Origin: Bacteroidales bacterium | Lineage (GTDB): Bacteria > Bacteroidota > Bacteroidia > Bacteroidales > VadinHA17 | DNA: 16,575 nucleotides | NCBI GenBank assembly: GCA_012514255.1 | Contig: JAAZAP010000067.1 | Span: 1-16,575, forward strand | Direction of reading: 5' to 3' | Part shown: positions 9,001-14,308 of the stretch, piece by piece | Numbering within the stretch: position 1 is the stretch's first letter | Layout of the letters: every line of letters starts with the position of its first letter | Translations under genes and position numbers: made by a program | The notes under the pieces: model-generated | Told to the model about the DNA's origin: nothing | Databases searched by the model: none | What the model saw: the letters and a program-made list of their open reading frames with translations, nothing else

Positions 9001-9494
9001 GTGAACTTTCCGTCAAAATCAGTTATTACTGCATTCAGAGGATTCCTTTTAAGCGATACAGTTACACCCGGGAAAGGTCTTCCGTCTGCATCATGGACAA
9101 TACCATTAATCCTGTGTTCCTGTATCATACTGGGGGCATTTTTCCTGCCAGGCACAATAGCAATATAATTGTCTATAAGCTTGTAAGTAAGATCAGAACC
9201 AGCAAGGAGTTCTTCAATAATCGTTGAAACAGGCACATCATTTCTCTTAAGTGTTACCTGATTCAATCCTGCGATTTCTTCGTCCCGGTAAAAGAAGAAG
9301 TAGTCAGTTTCCTCCTCAATCGCTGCAAATACTGTTTTGATATCAGTATTCTCCAAATTTATGGAGATCATGTCGTTCTGGGCATAAACACCTACAGCAG
9401 CAGCCAGATTCAGGGTACATAAAAAGAACAACACCTTTGTCATCATAAGAATAATTATTCCTTTTGGTAGAACTCGGTAGGATTTATTTTTCAT
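6087..9494 (-). CDS. SusC/RagA-family TonB-dependent transporter with N-terminal STN signalling domain
   Basis: The 1135-residue protein has a signal peptide to about residue 39 (ending VYAQ), an STN domain (about 42-115) of the kind that contacts FecR anti-sigma factors, a carboxypeptidase-regulatory-like domain (about 129-200, NGIVHDADGRPFPGVTVSLK), a TonB box (about 206-214, DDVIVVAYG), a plug with PIVRIRGIGSMNASNAPLYVIDG and the SLYGSRAANGVIIITTKQG motif, and then a 22-strand-type barrel ending in a terminal Phe (AGLNLSF). The plug motifs place it firmly in SusC/RagA. The STN domain makes it a transducer: ligand passage would signal to the FecR-like protein encoded just upstream. The ATG at 9494 gives a proper Lys-rich signal-peptide start with no Shine-Dalgarno sequence, only an A-rich leader. 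A 143-base structured leader separates it from the anti-sigma gene. Confidence 0.96.
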   Translation of the reverse strand: MKNKSYRVLPKGIIILMMTKVLFFLCTLNLAAAVGVYAQNDMISINLENTDIKTVFAAIEEETDYFFFYRDEEIAGLNQVTLKRNDVPVSTIIEELLAGSDLTYKLIDNYIAIVPGRKNAPSMIQEHRINGIVHDADGRPFPGVTVSLKRNPLNAVITDFDGKFTISTNPGDVLQFSFVGMRTLEVTATEEENMLVYMEEDLIQLDDVIVVAYGVTKKESFTGSASVVSTERIAERPVTSFTDVLGANTTGVLVTTTGQPGDMPIVRIRGIGSMNASNAPLYVIDGVASNMSDLAQLGNIQSNPMASINPSDIESMTVLKDAAAASLYGSRAANGVIIITTKQGREGRTRFNLDVQYGSSQHLNTVDMADKDQFAELWLTGEINALMRKATPSGMDSYEFIKQSYTDQEAYEGFMATARSNFNKAFKIEGNVYDFWGEGYSMYPDTDWLEEVSRRGQTEKINFSASGGQNGVTYFASGEYYNVLSPVKQAGLTRYSGRANLTSKSNKVLWFGANLNISFTNQSGPQSGQMYADPLRAAHDIPPVVPVLYSDGTYNSTFPYDVLSNYNPVAILDKADYYTGTHRQTAIAWAQLNIIEGLNFKSTFGFDSRQTDENRWYPIGIAAGKSNIGIKYEYYSIRSRITSSNILNYTTTLGSVHNINALAGWEVEHTHTKYFGGEMTNYQTEFTPVINAGSVIRSLSGYYTDDALLSALGKAEYNYDNKYYIALSFRRDGSSRFSSQSRWGNFYSVSGAWRISKEPFMSDLKWLDDTKLRASYGINGTLPSGLYEYIGNYVFGNDYNDQSGAAITNVENLNLSWEKSKNFNIGLEASAFKGRISASAEFFHRYSDGLLLDRELSRVSGYTTATVNLGAMSNRGFEYSLNAVPVEVGDFSWSLSLNLSTLRNKIESLPSDNVSGIRVDRTGYPNLSWYMQEWAGIDKQTGEPMWYVVSETGEKTTTKVFDEATRQILGSGLPHYSGGINTGLHYKNIELNALFSFGLDFLVYDYDAARSTWDDGYSRKINKEVAMLDNWRPDNMDSDYPILINGYKNGSNYSSRYMYNGDYLKMRNIILTYTIPKRITGKLNMDGVKVFTQIENVFILTEMPGFDPETNSSGYRYHYSYPTPRTFLAGLNLSF
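9463..9492 (+). promoter_or_regulatory. Candidate Bacteroidota-type promoter facing away from susC
   Basis: On the + strand, inside the first codons of susC, TTTG at 9463-9466 is followed after 18 bases by TATTTTTC at 9485-9492. The Bacteroidota consensus is TTTG, about 19-21 bases, then TAnnTTTG, so this is one mismatch and slightly short spacing. A transcript would start near 9498 and run antisense to the susC leader, ending at the + strand terminator at 9577-9618. AT-rich DNA gives such matches by chance, hence the low confidence. Confidence 0.3.
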
Positions 9495-9519
9495 ATCTTT
9501 ATTTTGTGTTTTAACAATT

Positions 9520-9567
9520 CCTTTTTTCTAAAAAAGGAGGAGTTTAAGGAAAGGCGTTATCGCCTTT
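9520..9567. other. Two hairpins in the susC leader
   Basis: Two perfect stems precede the susC start codon. CCTTTTT / AAAAAGG (9520-9526 and 9531-9537) has a four-base loop. AAAGGCG / CGCCTTT (9550-9556 and 9561-9567) has the loop TTAT. With the larger stem at 9577-9610 they make three hairpins in series within about 90 bases. As DNA inverted repeats they are strand-neutral. In the susC mRNA they could slow transcription or protect the message; in an antisense RNA they would be its body. Confidence 0.55.
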
Positions 9568-9576
9568 TATTGCTTT

Positions 9577-9618
9577 GGGCCGGATATTACCTGGAAATTT
9601 TATCCGGCCTAATTTTTT
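9577..9618 (+). terminator. Intrinsic-terminator-like stem-loop with T-tract on the + strand
   Basis: GGCCGGATA (9578-9586) pairs perfectly with TATCCGGCC (9601-9609), extended by a G-T pair at 9577/9610, with a 14-base loop. On the + strand it is followed by AA and then six T (9613-9618), the layout of a rho-independent terminator. Read on the - strand the stem is followed by CAAAGC, so it would not terminate the anti-sigma to susC transcript. No + strand gene ends here, which is why a + strand non-coding transcript is proposed. Confidence 0.55.
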
Positions 9619-9637
9619 ATCTGTTTTTCCCCATAGG

Positions 9638-10624
9638 CTACTCTTTTATTATTATTCTGCTTAATCTATTGTTAATCACTTCAATATTAAATTGAAAATC
9701 AGAGGTCAGCCGGAGTACTTCAAGAACCTGGTCAACCGGCTTATGCTTAAGTATTGTTCCTGAATATCTTATGTCCTTTGTTTCGTCATTGAGAAAAAGT
9801 ATCTCTACACTGTACCAGCGTTCAAGGTCTTTTGCAATGTCTTCAAGCCTTCGATTAGAGAATGTAATCATCCCCCTTTTCCATGAGGTGAAGAATTTTG
9901 TGTCTACACGTGAAACCTGTATGTCCATGGACTCAATGTTAACCATTGCGTTCTCCCCGGGATTAAGCCTGACAAGACTCTTTCCAACATTTGAATAAAT
10001 ATCTACCGATCCATCTACCAACGTAACATCAATATCACAATCATCTGAATAAGCATCAACATTGAAACTTGTACCCCTAGCCACTATCTCTATTCCCAAT
10101 GAAGTAACTGTAAACGGATTATCATGGTCACTGATAACCTCAAAAAATGCCTCTCCCTCTAATGCCACACATCTGTTCTTCTTCGAATAGTTTGCCGGAT
10201 AAGTAAGTACTGTACCTGAGTTTAAAGTAACCTTTGAACCATCAGCAAGAATAATGTCAGTAGCCTGACCTAAAGGAGCTGAAACAGTATGATAACAGAT
10301 ATCACTGCCTCCTCCATGACCGGACATATAATGATAAAGGCAAAGAGTCAATCCAATTGTCGTGATGACAACAGCAGCATATTTTAACAGGGAAAGTATC
10401 GGATTCCCTGGGGATGAAGACCCTATGTGCAGAGTCTTAATGCCTTTATTTCTTGCTATGATTTCCCCGGCATCGGGAATCATTCCGGAAAGTACCCAGG
10501 TATTTTTAAGTTCAACATATCTCCTTCTGTTCTCTACTGATTCCTCAATCCATTTGAGCATTACAGCTTCTTCTTCCCCGGTTAGTTCTTTCTTGAGGAA
10601 TTTGATGATCTCAAGGTCTTCCAT
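9638..10624 (-). CDS. FecR-family anti-sigma factor
   Basis: This 328-residue inner-membrane protein has a short cytoplasmic N-terminal anti-sigma region (MEDLEIIKFLKKELTGEE), one membrane segment (about 77-100, LLKYAAVVITTIGLTLCLYHY), a periplasmic FecR domain (about 112-210, with APLGQATDIILADGSKVTLNSG, GEAFFEV and ARGTSFNVDAY), and a C-terminal DUF4974-like domain (about 250-328, ITFSNRRLEDIAKDLERWY). I chose the ATG at 10624, because the frame extends upstream only to a TTG at 10651 and family members begin just before this segment. It is expected to hold the adjacent ECF sigma factor inactive until the STN domain of the SusC-like protein signals. It lies 82 bases after the sigma gene, and that gap holds a run of nine T on the coding strand (10687-10695) that may reduce read-through or slip. 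Confidence 0.93.
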   Translation of the reverse strand: MEDLEIIKFLKKELTGEEEAVMLKWIEESVENRRRYVELKNTWVLSGMIPDAGEIIARNKGIKTLHIGSSSPGNPILSLLKYAAVVITTIGLTLCLYHYMSGHGGGSDICYHTVSAPLGQATDIILADGSKVTLNSGTVLTYPANYSKKNRCVALEGEAFFEVISDHDNPFTVTSLGIEIVARGTSFNVDAYSDDCDIDVTLVDGSVDIYSNVGKSLVRLNPGENAMVNIESMDIQVSRVDTKFFTSWKRGMITFSNRRLEDIAKDLERWYSVEILFLNDETKDIRYSGTILKHKPVDQVLEVLRLTSDFQFNIEVINNRLSRIIIKE

Positions 10625-10706
10625 TCTTAAAATAAAGTTGATACATAACAATAACAGGTAAGAAAGCCTGATCCCTTAAAAATGTTAAAAAAAAATCCGG
10701 AGAAGA

Positions 10707-11270
10707 TTACATGTAATCAGCCAAAGCAGTCCTGAGTATTCTCAGTGCCCTGGTCATGTGTGATTCGACAGTTTTAACTGAAATTGAGAGGTATTGTGCT
10801 ATTTCCCTGTTTGACATCAGTTTATACCTGCTGCACTCGAATACAAGCCTGCACTGCGGGGATAGTTTTTCTAAAGTCTTCTGGAGTATACTAACGATAT
10901 CCGAATAGGACTCATCTGTAATCCTTGCCTCCCGTAAAGCCTGATAATTCAAACGTGCTAATCGTTCCCGCTCACTTTCCCTGTGTTTGTAAACAATCAA
11001 CCTGTGTTCAAGGATTGAAAGAGCCTCGTTTTTGGTAACAGTATAGAGCCATGCAGAGAGGCTTGTGTTATCACAGAGTCGTTCTCTGCAATTCCATAAT
11101 TTGGTAAAGACGTTCTGAACTACATCATCTGAAGCATCGCTGTCATGGAGATACTCATCCGCAAAATTATGAAGCCTGGAGAAATAAGTCTGATAAACAA
11201 TTCCAAAGACAACATTATCTCCTTTTTTAAGCTTATTCAGAAAATCCTCCCTATGATTGATGCTGGTCAC
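10707..11270 (-). CDS. ECF-family RNA polymerase sigma-70 factor with a non-ATG start
   Basis: The protein shows sigma region 2 (YQTYFSRLHNFADEYL, ASDDVVQNVFTKLW) and region 4 with a helix-turn-helix (LSPQCRLVFECSRYKLMSNREIAQYLSISVKTVESHMTRAL), the pattern of Bacteroidota ECF sigma factors that serve SusC/FecR systems. There is no in-frame ATG between the upstream stop (near 11320) and region 2. The frame can begin at TTG 11297 or at GTG 11270; the GTG gives the usual short lead-in (MTSINHREDFLNKLKKGD, 187 residues in all) and is preferred. A near-match to a -7 box, TATACTTTG read on the - strand at 11303-11311, lies just upstream with one extra base of spacing. That would put the transcript start close to 11297 and also favours the GTG. 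It starts the block and probably drives it. Confidence 0.9.
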   Translation of the reverse strand: MTSINHREDFLNKLKKGDNVVFGIVYQTYFSRLHNFADEYLHDSDASDDVVQNVFTKLWNCRERLCDNTSLSAWLYTVTKNEALSILEHRLIVYKHRESERERLARLNYQALREARITDESYSDIVSILQKTLEKLSPQCRLVFECSRYKLMSNREIAQYLSISVKTVESHMTRALRILRTALADYM

Positions 11271-11352
11271 AAACTCGTTGAAATTGATAAATAACAATAA
11301 TTCAAAGTATAGAAAATTTTATGAAAAGTAGTCGAAATAGTTATTTAATCAT

Positions 11353-13776
11353 TTACTGTCCTGCCGCTTCAACCAGTTGCCTGGTAGTCGGATCACCAGG
11401 GAACAGGTCAGCCAGCTGACGGGCATAGTTCAGCGCCTTGTCCTTTTTGCCATGCTCAAGGTAGAAGGTTGTCAGCGCATAGAGATAATCATAGCTGCCC
11501 GGTGCCCGCTCCAGGGCACTGAGGAGGTATCTCTCGGCCGCCGAGGTATTGCCCATAGTGTTCTCCAGCAATCCGAGGTTATAGAGTATCCTGGTCTGTT
11601 CAGGCATCAGCTTCGCCGCCTTCAGGAAGAATTCACGGCTCTCCCCGTACCTCCCCTGCTCGGCTAGCAGCATGGCCAGTGAGCTGTTGAGCTCATGCAA
11701 TTCCGGGTGCTCCCTGAGCAGCTCGCGAAGCAGCCTCTCAGCCTCACCGTGCTCACCCTGCTGTGCATATACGGTTGCCAGGTTCACCTTTGCCATGTAA
11801 AACTGATCATCAACTTCAAGTGCTTCGCGGTATGCCGCCCCCGCCCCTGCCAGATTCCCTGCATTGGCATACATTATCCCGAGATTGAACAACCCTCCCG
11901 GGAAATCAGCATTATAGAGGTTGATTTCCCTGTACTCATCCAGCGCCGCCCTGCGGGCCTTACGGGCAGCAGGACTCAACTGGTCCTCCCTCACTTCGGA
12001 GAGCCTGATGCCGGCCTCGGATCTTATCCCCTTTACCGGGTCATTGAGGAGTGGCATCAGCAGCTTCTCATATGATTCCACATCTGTCGGGTTATAGCTC
12101 ATCACCGCTGTATGGCGCACCAGCGAGGCCGGGTCAGTAAGCGCCCGCTCCACGGCACGGTTGGCCTCCGGTGTGTTCATCTGTCCGAGGAACCGCACCG
12201 CTGTGGCTCTCACCATCAGAGGGAACAGCTCGTTCCCGGAACAGAGGATCAGGTCCGGGATCACGCTGCTGTCACCTCTCTCAGCCGCCGCGAATGTCTC
12301 ACCATAATGCGGCCTCGTGCGCTCACCGTACCACTTGAGGATGTAGCTCTGCGACCAGGCTGTGCTTCTGTCCTTGTGGCAGTCGTTGCACGCATTGGGG
12401 ATGCCGGTCCTTGCAGTCAGGTCCGGACGGGGTATGCGGAAACTGTGGTCGCGACGGTAGTCAATACCCATATAATACCTGCCTGTCATGTGACAGTTGA
12501 CGCACTGGGCACCGGTGCCCTCAACATATTCCGGTTCTCCCCGGTTAATAAGCCGGTTGCTTTTAGAACTACCTGTATTTCCGTTCTCCTGACCGTCCTG
12601 ACGGCCGGGACCGGGGATGCGCGCATTCTCTACTGCTTCCCTGATGCTCTCCTGGCAGGTGACTATTCCGGGATCCATCTTATGAAAATGGTGTCTGGGG
12701 GTGTCATAGATATCCGGCCGGTGGCACTGAAGACAGAGCCGGTTGTCAGGCTCAATGGTTTTGGCAGAGTGCGAGTCATGGCAGTCGCTGCACATCACCT
12801 CCTGCTCAAACATCCTGCTCTGAGTGAAGGAGCCATACTCATACACCTCATCAAGTATCTGCCCGTCGGTGTGGTACAGAGGCTGAGCCGTCAGCATCGG
12901 GATCATATAATTGAGCAGGTCACTGTTGTCATCGGTGTAATCTCCCATTATCGCCCTGCGCGAGTGACAGCGTGCGCAGACGTTCAACAGCTCCTCGTTG
13001 GTCAGATCCCGGGTACGAACAATCAGTCCCGTGTTGACATCTGCCGACCGTGAGTCCTCAGGCAGCGCGGCCCATACCAGGTGCTCAGAGGCAGGACCGT
13101 GACATGCCTCGCAGCTGACATCAATCTCTGACCAGGTGGTGTTATAGCTCCTGGTCACCGGGTCATAGTTCTTCTTCAGGTTCGTCGAGTGGCAGTCGGC
13201 ACACATACCGTTCCAGTTTTGTGCCTGGCTGGTCCAGTGCAGCCAGTTGCCGGGTCCTACCTCCTCATCGGTATAGATGGTGTCTCCCAGGTGGAACCAT
13301 CTGCCGCGCTCCGTATCCCATGCTATAGGCAGGCATTGCAGCCGTCCTCCCTCGAAAGGCACCAGGTACTGCTGCAGGGGAGTGTATCCGAATGTGTAGG
13401 CGACCTCAAAATCCTCAAAGCTGCCAGACGGGCCTTCAGTGTTGACAAAAAACTTTTCGCCCCTGCGAAAGAACCGATGCACCCTGCCCCTGTGCCTGTA
13501 CTCATAATCATTAAAGTTGCCCAGAACCGTACTGTCTGTTGCCGTGGCCATTGCCAGATCATGGTGCGAACCTTTCCACAGGTCATATTCGTTCTTATGG
13601 CACTCGATGCAGGAGGCGGCGCCGGTGAATGACGGGCCCTGCGCATGCTTATCACCCTGTCTCTCCAGGGCCGTACGCACCAGGTAAACAGGAAAGGAGA
13701 TCACAAGAACGGCCGTGGCAATCATACCGATCTTCTTCCAGTTCCTCATCCTGTCTGTTTCGCTGCTAAAGGGCAT
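11353..13776 (-). CDS. Octaheme cytochrome c with HEAT-like and TPR repeats
   Basis: The 807-residue protein has an N-terminal membrane anchor or uncleaved signal (about residues 17-35) and eight CxxCH haem sites, starting at Cys56, 192, 222, 267, 329, 348, 425 and 463. The motifs around them (QNWNGMCADCHSTNL, CEACHGPASEHLVW, CVNCHMTGRYYM with RRDHSFRIPRPDL, NACNDCHKD) belong to a widespread multiheme cytochrome/TPR family. Residues about 500-620 look like HEAT-type helical repeats and about 640-800 hold roughly five TPRs, probably for docking a partner. The protein should be periplasmic and carry electrons from the cytochrome b/Rieske pair encoded upstream; it may replace cytochrome c1. An inserted segment of about 55 residues (367-422) splits a normally compact region between haems six and seven. 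The ATG at 13776 overlaps the Rieske gene by 11 bases; an ATG at 13749 (MRNWKK) is an equally good start. Confidence 0.92.
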   Translation of the reverse strand: MPFSSETDRMRNWKKIGMIATAVLVISFPVYLVRTALERQGDKHAQGPSFTGAASCIECHKNEYDLWKGSHHDLAMATATDSTVLGNFNDYEYRHRGRVHRFFRRGEKFFVNTEGPSGSFEDFEVAYTFGYTPLQQYLVPFEGGRLQCLPIAWDTERGRWFHLGDTIYTDEEVGPGNWLHWTSQAQNWNGMCADCHSTNLKKNYDPVTRSYNTTWSEIDVSCEACHGPASEHLVWAALPEDSRSADVNTGLIVRTRDLTNEELLNVCARCHSRRAIMGDYTDDNSDLLNYMIPMLTAQPLYHTDGQILDEVYEYGSFTQSRMFEQEVMCSDCHDSHSAKTIEPDNRLCLQCHRPDIYDTPRHHFHKMDPGIVTCQESIREAVENARIPGPGRQDGQENGNTGSSKSNRLINRGEPEYVEGTGAQCVNCHMTGRYYMGIDYRRDHSFRIPRPDLTARTGIPNACNDCHKDRSTAWSQSYILKWYGERTRPHYGETFAAAERGDSSVIPDLILCSGNELFPLMVRATAVRFLGQMNTPEANRAVERALTDPASLVRHTAVMSYNPTDVESYEKLLMPLLNDPVKGIRSEAGIRLSEVREDQLSPAARKARRAALDEYREINLYNADFPGGLFNLGIMYANAGNLAGAGAAYREALEVDDQFYMAKVNLATVYAQQGEHGEAERLLRELLREHPELHELNSSLAMLLAEQGRYGESREFFLKAAKLMPEQTRILYNLGLLENTMGNTSAAERYLLSALERAPGSYDYLYALTTFYLEHGKKDKALNYARQLADLFPGDPTTRQLVEAAGQ

Positions 13777-14308
13777 AGGTCACCTGGCTTGAATCAAACC
13801 TCTTTCTTTTCGTTATGCTGCTCGTATCCACCTTCACCTTACCCTCCTCTATAATGACCGGCAGGTAGTCAAGAGGCCTTGGCGCGGGTGAGCTGAGCAC
13901 AATGCCCCGGCGGTCAAAGGCAGATGAGTGACAGGGGCAGTCGAACTGCTGCCTTTCCTCATTCCATAGCACAGAGCAGCCCAGGTGCGGGCATGTGAGT
14001 GAGAGTGCCAGGAATCCTCCGTCCTTTTCTCTGACAATATAGAGCCTGTTGACCCTGTCATGAGTAACTGATCCTGGCTGGAACTCATCCACACTGCCTA
14101 TCACGCGGAGGGTATCTGATGGTCTGCTCTTGTGAGCCTCCTTTGATGGCTTGAGAAGGCTGATGACAAACCAGAGAAACTCAGCCAGGGCAACGATGCC
14201 GAGTATCTGCCAGACTCTCTTCATGAATTTCCGCCTGCCTCTTTCAGGTTGGTCCGGCTTATCTGTCATTGTCCTCTCCATCTCGCGGTTATGTTCTTGT
14301 GTCGTCAT
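13766..14308 (-). CDS. Rieske [2Fe-2S] protein of a cytochrome bc/b6-type complex
   Basis: From the ATG at 14308 the protein has 180 residues. A twin-arginine-like motif (GRRKFMKR, 24-31) precedes one membrane helix (about 32-52), as in Tat-dependent Rieske signal anchors. The cluster-binding boxes are complete: Cys106-Pro-His108-Leu-Gly-Cys111 and Cys124-Pro-Cys126-His127-Ser128, where Cys106, His108, Cys124 and His127 bind the cluster and Cys111/Cys126 form the disulfide. It would accept one electron from quinol at the Qo site of cytochrome b. The start codon overlaps the cytochrome b stop in ATGA, implying coupled translation. An ATG at 14269 preceded by GGAGAGG is a possible internal start that still keeps the Tat motif. 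Confidence 0.94.
   Translation of the reverse strand: MTTQEHNREMERTMTDKPDQPERGRRKFMKRVWQILGIVALAEFLWFVISLLKPSKEAHKSRPSDTLRVIGSVDEFQPGSVTHDRVNRLYIVREKDGGFLALSLTCPHLGCSVLWNEERQQFDCPCHSSAFDRRGIVLSSPAPRPLDYLPVIIEEGKVKVDTSSITKRKRFDSSQVTYAL

Larger units (their letters stand above)
9498..9618 (+). ncRNA. Candidate cis-antisense small RNA over the susC leader
   Basis: A + strand transcript starting from the weak promoter at 9463-9492 and stopping at the stem-loop plus T-tract at 9577-9618 would be about 120 bases, fully antisense to the leader between the anti-sigma gene and susC. Its interior contains two more hairpins (9520-9537 and 9550-9567). Bacteroides loci with ECF sigma/anti-sigma control are known to carry repressive antisense RNAs at this position (the DonS type), and gene order here is the same. 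The existence of the RNA is inferred from position and terminator only. The alternative is that all three hairpins act in the susC mRNA itself. Confidence 0.35.

Noticed and set aside
9532..9539. A strong Shine-Dalgarno-like AAGGAGG on the + strand
   Set aside because: No ATG, GTG or TTG lies at a usable distance downstream, and these genomes rarely use such sequences. It is part of the A-rich arm of a hairpin.
9504..9695. A 63-codon hydrophobic + strand frame across the susC leader
   Set aside because: It starts at TTG, runs through all three hairpins including the terminator-like stem and ends antisense to the fecR 3' end. The composition just reflects AT-rich DNA.
10625..10651. A nine-codon upstream extension of the anti-sigma gene starting at TTG
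   Set aside because: FecR-family proteins start just before the EDLEIIKFL-like segment, and an ATG is available there at 10624.
11298..11352. A terminator between the cytochrome operon and the sigma gene
   Set aside because: Only an 8-base AT palindrome (AAAATTTT) is present, with no GC stem or clean T-tract, so termination cannot be claimed from sequence.
12112..13053. A 313-codon open frame on the + strand inside the octaheme cytochrome gene
   Set aside because: It is antisense to a well-supported multiheme cytochrome with eight haem motifs; the high G+C of that gene leaves long stop-free antisense frames. The translation shows no family motif.
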